From Pseudocercospora fijiensis CIRAD86 (Eukaryota; Ascomycota; Dothideomycetes; Mycosphaerellales; Mycosphaerellaceae): DNA of 64,000 nt. A model generated the notes under the pieces. It ran no database searches. It saw nothing but the letters and a program-made list of their open reading frames with translations, and was not told the DNA's origin. The DNA lies in NCBI RefSeq assembly GCF_000340215.1, contig NW_006921536.1, positions 2,519,016 to 2,583,015 of the forward strand, read 5' to 3'. Positions 10,361-19,551 of the stretch are shown here, in pieces; position 1 is the stretch's first letter, and each line of letters starts with the position of its first letter. The position numbers were made by a program, and so were the translations under genes.

Positions 10361-11986
10361 ATGCGAGAGCTTACTTCCGACATTCGATACTGTTTCTATT
10401 AGCGCAAAGCTATAGAACACGATATAAAGCAGGAGACGCTACTACGCGAGATGCCTAACGTACGCGATATAGCTTTACCTAACGACCTCCTCGCGTAGAC
10501 TGCCGACGCTAGTAAGGCTAATACTAACGATACGACGCTACCTAACGATCTTCTTACGTATACCGCCGAGGCTAATAGCGAGATAGCCGCTACTAACGAT
10601 ACTGCCGCTACTAATTTGCTAGGCAACGCTAGCGAGGGTAACGGTAAGGACGTTTCTATAAGTAACGGCGCTCTTAATAACCTCTCGGATATCGACCTTA
10701 ACGACTATCGCCTAGCTCGCGAGGGCGACGCCTATAACCTTCTTAACGAGCCCGACTCCGACGAGCCTAATACCTTCTTCCCTTTGCGGAGACCGTAACC
10801 GTAAGAGAGCAATATAACGGTAGAATAGAGAATCGATTAATTCCGAAGCGAGGTAGGATTAGTAACGGAACCTATCTCTAATAACGAGAATAAGAGAAAT
10901 AACGAGGTTGTCGACGACCCGGAACCTATCTTATAGACGCTAGTTAACGCCTATCTATCGTTTACGCTATTTAACGCTAACGAGGAGACGCTATCGAAAT
11001 CTAGTACTAAGAAGAGAAAGAATAAGGGTAAGGGCCGACTTATCGACGAAGACGAGGTAACTCTAACTCCTCGGCTAACGAAAAAGGCTAAGAAGGCGAC
11101 ACCTATTACTCTAAAGGAATCGCCTATAATAGAGACGACGTCGTCGGATAAGAAGAGAGCCCTAGCTAGAGCCCTAACGGCTTAGTCTACTAAGAATCGG
11201 ACTTCGAGGGCAGAGCTAGCTAAACTATTACCTAAGAAAAAGGACAAACGTAATAAGATACTTAGAGAGCGGAGAGATATAATACGAGACATCGAGGTTA
11301 ATATACTCTACCTAGCGCTAAACGAGATACTTAATATCGACCTAGTTATATAGAGAAATATAGCCGACGACGGCACTAAGCGAGCACCTAAGAAGGTTAA
11401 GAACTTAACGAAGAAGCTATAGTCCGAGTATAACAAGCTATTATAGGAACTTATCTAGTAATAGTTTATAGTACATTACAACCCTAAGGCTATATAAGTT
11501 GCGTTCGTTAGGCGATAGTATAGGGTAAGGCAAATAGTCGCTAACGACGAACACTCTGCAGACCCTATAGACCCTAGAGTATTGTTAGCTAACTTCGAGG
11601 CACTCGAAAATAGAGACAACCGCCGCGCGACTAGGAAGGCTACCGATAATAGGGGTAATAATAATCTAAACCTGCCTAAATAGAAGCCTAGAAAGGAAGG
11701 TTTATTAGTAGCAACGACTAAGGCTACCTAGCTAACGGACGACCTTAGCGCCGAATTTAGAAGCAACTAAGGATAGGTACTCTATCGCTATATAGGAGTA
11801 TAGACCGACCTAACCGACCCGTCCGTAGAGCGATATACTAACCGATAGATAGCAGCTAAGAAGGAAACGCGACGAGCGCAAGTCTAGGCCTAGTTAGAAC
11901 GCGAGGAGGCAGCTATAGAAGCTAAGGCTAATAAGAAACGAGCGGAATTTATAGAGAGGAAGGCTAAGGTACTAGTATGCCTTTAA
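10361..11986 (+). pseudogene. Extra lysine-rich frame between chromodomain and 3' LTR (ORF3)
   Basis: From an ATG at 10361 one frame of 542 codons runs to TAA at 11984-11986. It is interrupted only by TAA and TAG, as expected for RIP of Gln and Trp codons. The N-terminal third has a repeated LPNDLL-type motif and many Asn/Asp/Ala residues (one stop-free stretch is 10616-10798). The middle is Lys-rich (KKRKNKGKGRLIDEDE, KKKDKRNKILRERR) and the end Ala/Glu/Arg-rich. It begins about 240 bp after the chromodomain, in the same frame. I recognise no family. Standard Ty3/gypsy elements have nothing here except an occasional env-like or antisense frame. Confidence 0.6.
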
Positions 11987-12008
11987 GTAGATAATAGAAT
12001 TATACCTA

Positions 12009-12105
12009 AGTAGTAGACGGCCTACTAGATAATTGGCATCTAGGCAACGAGACTAGCCTAAGCAGTAGACAGCCTACTAGATGATTAGCATCTAGGCAAC
12101 GAGAC
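12009..12105. repeat. Two diverged 45-bp direct repeats, 52 bp apart
   Basis: The units starting at 12009 and 12061 both contain CCTACTAGAT, GCATCTAGGCAACGAGAC and differ by transitions. They lie just before the 3' LTR, where a polypurine tract would be expected; I see no clear tract. Confidence 0.8.
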
Positions 12106-12160
12106 GAGAGAGTTAGAGCAACGGCACGAGGGCGTGCCTTTTCTTTTGTTTAGGGCAGAC

Positions 12161-12276
12161 TGTTACGGAACAAGGAAGTAACGGTCCAGGGGCTAGCTGA
12201 CTAATAGGGCGACGGCCTACCTTTGTAATTAGCCTTCCTCCTCTACATAATCATCATCAATCTCAACTTCATAACA
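12161..12276 (+). repeat. 3' LTR of the first chromovirus
   Basis: 116 bp, same length and ends as the 5' copy. It carries two G-to-A changes in TpG context (GGCTAG, AATAGG). It ends 148 bp before the NOP2 start codon. Confidence 0.95.
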
Positions 12277-12424
12277 ATGGTGCTCGTGGAGGTTCTGCTA
12301 TAGCACGCCAAGCTTTACGGCCAAGCTTCCAGCATCGGAGTGAGGTCCGTCCCAAAAATTTCCATGTCCCACCTGGACGTGACATGCAAGATCGCACTGC
12401 ACATACGCCATACTCACCGCCAAA

Positions 12425-14401
12425 ATGGGAGTCGGACGCCGCATGAAGAAGCAAGGCCCGCCGCCGCCATTAGATGAGTCTCTGGTAACGAGAAAGCGCA
12501 AGTCTGCCGCACCGACAACATCGTCGATCAAGAAGCAAAAAGTTGCACAAGACAAGCCGGCAAAGACAGCGCAGACAAATGGAGCGAAGAAGTCTGCGCC
12601 GGCAGTCAAGAAGCCCAAGAAGCAGCCAATACCCGAGCCTGAAAGCGACGAGGACGACGAATTGGCAGATCTTAGCGGCGATGCCATTGATGACCCGGAC
12701 GTCCTCGAAGACAAAATTGGCGGCATCGAGCAAGATCTAGACTTCAGCGATGACGAGCTTGGAAGCGATGCTGACGACTTTGCCAATGCACCATCCGACG
12801 ATGATGTTGATGTGTCTGACAGCGAAGTGCGACAGGAGAAAATGTGGTCCGAGGACGAAGATTCGGATGCGGAAGAGACATTGACCGCAGCGAACATTGC
12901 TGGACTGTCGCGGAGGCTCGATGAACAGAAAGCGCAAGAGGCTGCGGAGGCAGAGGAAGAACTTCAGGACGGAGCGCTACAGACGAACATTGCTGCAGAC
13001 ATACCAGACGTGCGCGAAGATGGGCAGTCAAATTTGATTGCCCCAGATCTTCAACTTCTGCGCACAAGGATCACCGAGACCGTGCGTGTGCTCACATCAT
13101 TCAAAGAGCTAGCAGAGCCAGGCAAGAGCCGGGCAGAATACACTTCGTCTCTGCTGAGGGACATATGCACGTATTATGGCTACTCACCCTTTCTAGCCGA
13201 GAAGCTGTTCTCACTCTTCCCACCACAAGAAGCACTCGCCTACTTCGACGCGAACGAGACGCCACGACCCATGGTCATCAGGACCAATACTCTCCGCACG
13301 CATCGACGAGACTTGGCGCATGCGCTCATCAATCGTGGCGTGACCCTGGAGCCGGTGGGTAAATGGTCGAAAGTCGGATTGCAGATCTTCGAATCGCAAG
13401 TCCCGCTTGGTGCAACGCCCGAGTACCTCGCAGGTCACTATATACTACAAGCCGCATCCTCCTTCCTTCCCGCCATGGCATTGGCACCGCAAGAGCATGA
13501 GCGCGTCTTGGACATGGCAGCTGCGCCAGGAGGAAAGACAACACATCTAGCTGCGTTGATGCGGAATACCGGTGTCATCTTCTCCAACGACTCCAACAAG
13601 GATCGTGCGAAAGGTCTGATCGGAAATATCCACAGACTCGGCGTCAAGAATACCGTTGTCTGCAACTACTCCGCTTTGGAGTTTCCCAAGGTGATGGGCG
13701 GCTTTGACAGAGTTCTTCTCGATGCTCCTTGCTCGGGAACTGGGGTCATCGCAAAAGATGCCAGTGTGAAGACGAACAAGACGCCCGACGACTTCCTGCG
13801 CCTCCCTCATCTCCAGAAGCAGCTTCTCCTCGCCGCAGTAGATTCTGTTGACCACGCAAGCAAGACTGGCGGCTACATCGTGTACTCGACCTGTTCAGTC
13901 ACAGTGGAAGAGAATGAGCAAGTTGTACAGTATGTGCTGAACAAGCGCCCTAACGTCAAGCTCGTTCCGACTGGTCTTGCGTTTGGCAAAGAAGGCTTCG
14001 TCAAGTATCAAGCCAAGCGCTTCCACCAAAGCATGAAAGAGACACGACGGTACTACCCGCATGCATACAACGTCGACGGCTTTTTTGTCGCCAAATTCAG
14101 GAAGACCGGTCCTACCCCAGCCAACGCTGTAAGAGCTCAAGGCAGCGCAGAGGAGAAGAGGCGAGAGAAGCAAAGCAATGGTGTTCACGATGAGGAGGAG
14201 GACGTAGACGAGGGGGCAGTGGAAGATGACGATGGGAATGAAGGAAATGGTGTCAAGGAGGATGACTTTGGAGGCTGGGACGATGAAGAGGACAATAAAA
14301 TCATTGAGAGAAGTCTGAAAAAAGCGCTGAAGAGGAAGGGCATTGATCCAAAGGCGACCAAGAGCAAGGCCGTGCAGAGCTTATCCAACAAGAAGAAGTA
14401 G
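12425..14401 (+). CDS. NOP2: 25S rRNA cytosine-C5 methyltransferase Nop2
   Basis: Intronless, 658 codons. This nucleolar enzyme methylates a cytosine of 25S rRNA and is needed for 60S subunit assembly. Residues 1-190 are a Lys-rich then acidic extension (ESDEDDE, DDVDVSDSE) typical of nucleolar proteins. The Rossmann core has the SAM motif VLDMAAAPGGKTTH from residue 361, DAPCSGTG with Cys436, and STCS with the catalytic Cys490, all intact, and VDGFFVAKF close to the end of the fold. The C terminus is again acidic, then basic (LKKALKRKG). The start ATGGGAGTCGG is the first ATG of the frame. A RIP-mutated LTR ends 148 bp upstream, so the promoter is short or partly displaced. Unlike the genes on the other side of the element, this frame is undamaged. 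Confidence 0.95.
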   Translation: MGVGRRMKKQGPPPPLDESLVTRKRKSAAPTTSSIKKQKVAQDKPAKTAQTNGAKKSAPAVKKPKKQPIPEPESDEDDELADLSGDAIDDPDVLEDKIGGIEQDLDFSDDELGSDADDFANAPSDDDVDVSDSEVRQEKMWSEDEDSDAEETLTAANIAGLSRRLDEQKAQEAAEAEEELQDGALQTNIAADIPDVREDGQSNLIAPDLQLLRTRITETVRVLTSFKELAEPGKSRAEYTSSLLRDICTYYGYSPFLAEKLFSLFPPQEALAYFDANETPRPMVIRTNTLRTHRRDLAHALINRGVTLEPVGKWSKVGLQIFESQVPLGATPEYLAGHYILQAASSFLPAMALAPQEHERVLDMAAAPGGKTTHLAALMRNTGVIFSNDSNKDRAKGLIGNIHRLGVKNTVVCNYSALEFPKVMGGFDRVLLDAPCSGTGVIAKDASVKTNKTPDDFLRLPHLQKQLLLAAVDSVDHASKTGGYIVYSTCSVTVEENEQVVQYVLNKRPNVKLVPTGLAFGKEGFVKYQAKRFHQSMKETRRYYPHAYNVDGFFVAKFRKTGPTPANAVRAQGSAEEKRREKQSNGVHDEEEDVDEGAVEDDDGNEGNGVKEDDFGGWDDEEDNKIIERSLKKALKRKGIDPKATKSKAVQSLSNKKK

Positions 14402-17272
14402 AGATGAAGAGCGTTCAGCAAACGACAACGTGCTGGCGACAATCTTGAAGCCTCGCCTCGCAGTCAGCTATCCGTCTGCCAAGCACGCACAAGGCGATAA
14501 ACAGGCTGCGGCAACAACCTCCCACAGAAATCTTTCACCTCACCACCTCTTTACCGGCCCTTTGTGCCTGTCGCTTGGGTGGTGCGACTGCCACCCACCA
14601 GCATCAGTCTCTCGAAGTTTACCGTCAGCCATGTCTTTCTTGGCTCGCTGACTTGGCCCTTGTTCAGCCGGCACCACCCTCATCATTATACCGCATCTAC
14701 CTACCTACAGTGGCTCCAATCTGTAGCTCCTATTGGGATTCAAAAATTTGATCCCATCGAACATGGCAATTCGCAGCTCGATTGCAGGTGATACTAATAG
14801 CGATACCACGCAGAATTCCCACGACCGTGCAACGAGGTATTTGAAAACTCAACGGGAGGCTGAGCCAGGCGTCCGCCGCGGTTCGCTTCGAGATGGGAGA
14901 ATCATAAGACCTGCATGGCTGCTCGCAGTGTAGACCGACTGCATATCTTCGTTGCTGTCGCTTTCGAGCCCAATCTTCCGGGCAAGTTCCTAAACGATTT
15001 GGGTGGGAGTAAGATGACGTTTTAGCGAGGAGTTCATGGAATCAGCGTCAGCAAGCGCTTCTCGGACTGACATCGATATGTGATCAGATCCTAAGATTCC
15101 CGATAGACATAGTGGTGACCTGTGGCGGAGGATGCGACATGGATCTCTCCATCGCCGGACTGCGCATTGACTCACAAGGACTCCCCATATCTGATTCTCT
15201 AGGTACTGGCATTGGCGGCCTTCACCTCGACGTTGGTACCCACTGGCAGCAACGGCTTACTCTTGTCTGTCGAGCATTAATAATCATGCATGGATGTCCA
15301 ATTCGAATTCCGCGGAACAAGCTCACTCGATGTTCTCACCATTCGGAGCAGTCAAGCTACGAATCAGAGCTTCACATGGGCGATGGAGAAGACTGATCGC
15401 AACCTGTCTCAGTTGGACGCCTTCTGAGCACACGAAGGCAGTGACGAGCTTGTGAACTTCTTGGGAAGGGAACAGCATGAGCAGAAGGCCGAGCAAGTCC
15501 GCTTGCGCTTATTAGGGCCCGACGCGAATGATCACTTGGATGCACAATGTCGACGGCAGAATGATAATGAGGTCGCATTGCAGCCAACACGACACCGGAG
15601 CACAGGGCACAGCACATGAAGAGAACGCCACGCATAACATAACGTGCCGAATGACCCGGGCCCGCAAGCACTTCTACCCTGACTTGTGCTCAGCGAAACG
15701 GGCGAGCGAAGGGTACGATATACATATCTCATCAGCACTTCTATGTACCATCGTGAGGCCTGTGACTTCCACCATCAGACTTCCCGTCACCGCATCATCC
15801 CGGCAAGACCCATCTCGCAGGTTCACCTTGCAGTGACCAGTCTGCCTGCCGCTTGCGCAAGTCTCACGCAAAGATCCCAAAGCCTCTTTCACCGCTCTCG
15901 GGGAGCGTTTCAGGTGGCGAACAGGTGCGCTTTCCTTTGACGGCCACCCGCGCATACTACACGTATAACCAACCGCCCGCTATACCAGGATCAATCTTAC
16001 ATACATACAGTCCACATCGGCGCTGATGCGTCGACTTCGGACTTCCTCCCTTTGCAACGAATACGAGTCCTGCCATTTGAAATGCTGTGACTGGTGGCTA
16101 CAAGCAGGTTGTGGAAGACGCGGCAGCCTGACGAGGCATACACAGCAAATGGACATGATGAGTTTGACTCTCTTTCTGCGATACCGGCACGTTGGCCCGA
16201 CAGACAGATAATCTCGGGGCCCTCGGGTTGATCTCTCAACCTTGTGCACTACTGAAGGACGTGAAAGTTAAGCCCTTGGCAAGTGTGCGAAACTCTTTCC
16301 TCGCTTTGACCTCAAACATCGATGCTCCCTCGTCGTCTCGCTGGTCGCCCATCGACCAACCAGTACCACGACTCAGAAATCAGTCGACTTCATTTCCCGG
16401 CGTCTTTGCTCCGTCTAGGCGAGATCGCGCGTGCTGCAATGGAATTAGTGATGTTGATTTCTCCTGGGGGTGCCCTGAGAGGTTCAAAACCTAATCACGT
16501 TTCACGGCACGGGAAAAGTTTGATACAGTAGTGGCCCCATACCCATGCTCAGGGGACGTCTCGGCAGCTAATTCAGGAATCAGGATCCCAAGTGACAGCT
16601 GCAGCGCAAGCTTGTGACTACGAACAACCCTCAAAACGGCAGCGAGCTAGCATGAAGCTCCATGGATATGCAGCAGAACGTGTTGCATGAAAAAACATCA
16701 ACGTTGCATCTCCCAATGATTTGGCTCTTCTGCGTGAGAAACGCCAGAAGCCGCCCAGAACCTGGAAAACTTTCCTTATAGCGTATCGAATACGAACAGT
16801 GATGTTAGTTTCTGGGTTCTGGACCACTCTTGGCGAACATGGGCCTGCGAGTTCTTCTAGGAATGCCTTGAAGAAGTTTATATCAGGCCTCTAACTTTAG
16901 CATGTCCTCTTTTAAGCCGACCATACAAACACCACCTCGTGTACTCGGAGTCACGCCACGACCGAACAGGAAATCTGCGTAGCCGCGGATGCGACGCCAC
17001 AACCAGGGCGGCATGTGAGTGACAGGTCCAGACAGGAATGGCACCTTGCTGAGCGGGAAGTCAATACAACCTCCACAAGCATGAGATGCATGTTCTCTCT
17101 CGACCCAGGTCCGATGATGGACATGGTACAATCGGCATACAAAAGACGCATGCCAGCCGCTGCAGAAGGTTGTTGATACCGCACCAGTCTCTTCCATCTC
17201 TTCCCATCGACTCAAAGAGCCTCAAACTCGAAGCCTGAACTCCAGTTCGTCCAACAATCTTTCTCAACCACC
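14402..17272. other. Intergenic, no gene recognised
   Basis: About 2.9 kb with many short frames on both strands but none with a recognisable domain, conserved motif or consistent coding character. Base composition is like the neighbouring genes and it lacks the RIP signature of the transposon blocks. The last few hundred bases include the promoter of the small secreted protein gene. Confidence 0.5.
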
Positions 17273-17816
17273 ATGCAGTTCAGCTACATCTCCGCCGCAC
17301 TGGCCACTCTGGCTCTCAGCAACGCTGTTGCTCTCCCGCAACCAGCTGACGTGAGTCACACGACGGCATATTATCGATAAAAAAACAGTCCTGACATCCA
17401 AGCAGTACATCAACGAGCTCGAAGTCCGCGACCCACAAATCGGCATTGGTGTTGGTGTTGGCGTGAGCGTTGAAATCGACGCCCAAGTGTCAGCCGCCGT
17501 CGAAGTCGTCAAGCAGCAATGCACCAACTGGTCCTGCGGCTGCTCAGCATTCCAGACTTGCTTCACCCAGGTCTGCGATGCGCACAAATACTCTGCCGAG
17601 GTGGTTGCTGGCCTGAAAGCAAAATTCGACCTTAGCGTTAACATTGGAATCGGTGTTGGCATCGACATTGCCGCGTACAAGCAGGCAATCATCGGATACT
17701 GCCAACCACTGACCAACTCTTGCTTCGAGTCCTACTGCGCACAGCAAGGCTACAGCCTCGACGTCATCGCCCAGCTGAGGGTCGAGTTGGGGCTCAGTGT
17801 TAGCGTTGGATCTTAG
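17273..17816 (+). CDS. Small secreted cysteine-rich protein, effector candidate
   Basis: Two exons, 17273-17350 and 17406-17816, with a 55-nt intron (GTGAGT donor, CTGAC branch, AAGCAG acceptor), encode 162 residues. The N terminus MQFSYISAALATLALSNAVA is a clear signal peptide. The mature part has two Gly/Val/Ile stretches (IGIGVGVGVSVEID and VNIGIGVGIDIA) and eight cysteines in two clusters (C-x4-C-x-C-x5-C-x4-C, then C-x6-C-x4-C), allowing four disulfides. The spacing does not match hydrophobins. The internal repetition (Val/Gly run, helix, Cys cluster, twice) suggests a duplicated module. I do not recognise the family. An extracellular role, for instance as an effector or cell-wall protein, is an inference from size, signal peptide and cysteines. 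Confidence 0.75.
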
Positions 17817-18149
17817 ATGATGAGTCGAGTGGACTGGGAGAATTGGACTGGCCGTTCGTGGCAATACATATTGAACGAGTTGCGCTACTGATGCAAACCC
17901 AGGGATAGGGACAGGCATGCTTAGTGTGTTGGCTGGCTCTACGGCGTTCTTGTTTCGTCCTCTCTGTGAGTGACCACACATCCATACGAAAGCAGTACTT
18001 AGCAAGACACATACAAGCGAATCATTGTAATTAGAACATTTGTCTTCAGCAGATCACATATCATATATCACACATCACATATCACACGTCTCGACCAACC
18101 TCACCCCACCCCACCTTCCCTTACCTCCTCCTAACCCTCAACCTCAACT

Positions 18150-18840
18150 TCAACCCGCCCCCTCATCCTCATGCCCCTTAATATCATAAACCCCATTCAT
18201 CTGCAACGTCAAGATCGAAACACTATCCCTCATCTTTTCATCCAACCTCCGCTCCATCTCTTCCGTCGTCTCCCCTTCCAACCTCACCGCCTCAATCCCA
18301 CACCTCCGAAACAAAACGAAAAAAAAAATCCCAACAAACTCCACCTGCGCCATCCTCTGCCCGGGACAAACCCTCGGCCCTGAACTCCAAGGAATGAAAC
18401 TCCCCGGTGGCGGACGGAAGAGTTCTCCTGTTTTGGGGGAGGAGCCAGCGGGAGGGGCGGAAGAGTTTTTCATCATCATCATTACTGGAGGAGGGAGATG
18501 GGTTGTTGAGATTTCTCCATGCGTTGGGGATCTTGATGGATTCCTACAAGATTAATGTATACCGAAGCTTTACTAGCCGGGATCCGATAAATTTTTCCCT
18601 TAGTCGTGAGAAACTCCGTGTTCCGAATTTGTTTCGCGAGATGGATTACTGGAGGGAAGAGACGGAGGGTTTTTGTTTCTCAAGATCTCCATAGCAAGTT
18701 CTGGGTGTCGAGTGTTCATTTCGAAGAGATCAGGCGTGACCATAACGACCGTGTCTTCGTTGCCCTGCGGTTTGCCCCAGACTTCGTACTGTCGTGCGCC
18801 TTCATGGGACTCGTGGCCGCAAATGCATAGTGAGATACGG
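18150..18840 (-). pseudogene. Cytochrome P450 relic
   Basis: Three P450 pieces lie in order but in different frames. Around 18840-18690 the frame reads CGHESHEGARQYEVWGKP and DLFEMNTRHPELAMEILR, like the N-terminal third of a P450. It is followed at once, around 18620-18540, by KGKIYRIPASKASVYIN and GIHQDP, which belong after the ExxR helix. Then comes DEKLFRPSRWLLP, and in yet another frame the haem loop FIPWSSGPRVCPGQRMAQVEF with its Cys ligand, ending at TGA 18150. The whole I-helix and ExxR part is missing, and at least one single-base frameshift lies in the run of C before the haem loop. It cannot make a working enzyme. Confidence 0.75.
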
Positions 18841-19089
18841 TCCGTTATCCATGTAGGAAGATTCCGCTTCAGCCAAGGACGAAGCGGAACTCAGGTAACC
18901 ATCCACATCAAGTGATTTTGATCGAGAGGTCTACACAATTCTTAGCGTAAGGCTTGACTCGTTTGGAAAATGTACTGGCATGAAGAAGCATGGCAGCCCG
19001 GATTTTCGAGCATTGATCCAGTTCTTCAAGAATCTGTAGACAAACGATGAGAAGTACACATATTAGCTAGCAGATGCCAACGTCAGCAA

Positions 19090-19125
19090 GTGCTCGAGCA
19101 TTGAGAGAAGTACAATGATCTATCC
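19090..19125 (+). repeat. 36-bp direct repeat, copy 1
   Basis: An exact match to the 36 bp at 19197-19232 (GTGCTCGAGCATTGAGAGAA... to ...GATCTATCC). A shorter echo (TTTTCGAGCATTGATCCA) is near 19004. It lies in the 3' flank of ADE6, between ADE6 and the P450 relic. Confidence 0.9.
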
Positions 19126-19196
19126 AGGATCGAGTTATAGTAACAGCTGAGGAAAAGCGTCCCATCCATAACCTTGGCTTCAGCCGTGAGACGTGG

Positions 19197-19232
19197 GTGC
19201 TCGAGCATTGAGAGAAGTACAATGATCTATCC
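19197..19232 (+). repeat. 36-bp direct repeat, copy 2
   Basis: Identical to 19090-19125; the copies start 107 bp apart. The DNA between them is not otherwise repeated, so this looks like a small local duplication rather than a tandem array. Confidence 0.9.
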
Positions 19233-19551
19233 CTCCCATGCAGAAGCACAGGCCGTTTCAGAAGCGTAACGTACCTAGTGCGGCCGATCAGAATCGTAGA
19301 AATGAACGCCATGTTCGCGATTACTTAGCGACCGGGTAATGCGAACTCGTATATTCGCGCGGACTTTTATCACAAATGTTGCATTCTCAAAGATCAGTGT
19401 CGTCGCAGACGATTGCTATCATCAATGTCAACTATCGTTCACTTACGATGCCGGGAGATCCGGATGATATAGGAAAAGAATCATTGATCTGTCGTAGCTG
19501 ACCTGCAGAAACCGACCCATCAACCAATTACGACATGTGGAGATGTTGGAT

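Larger units (their letters stand above)
5892..12276 (+). mobile_element. Complete Ty3/gypsy chromovirus, RIP-inactivated
   Basis: A 6,385-bp element bounded by two 116-bp LTRs that start TGTTACGG and end ATAACA, with the 5-bp target duplication ATGGT on both sides (5887-5891 and 12277-12281). The plus-strand order is reverse transcriptase, RNase H, integrase, chromodomain and then an extra frame. The seven differences between the LTRs are all C-to-T in CpA or G-to-A in TpG. The interior has almost no CA or TG dinucleotides and dozens of TAG/TAA codons in place of Gln and Trp codons. It is therefore a dead copy. It was inserted in the divergent promoter of the NACHT-ankyrin gene and NOP2; without it the two start codons would be 418 bp apart. 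Confidence 0.95.

Noticed and set aside
17273..17816. Hydrophobin call for the eight-Cys secreted protein
   Set aside because: The two adjacent CC pairs typical of hydrophobins are absent.
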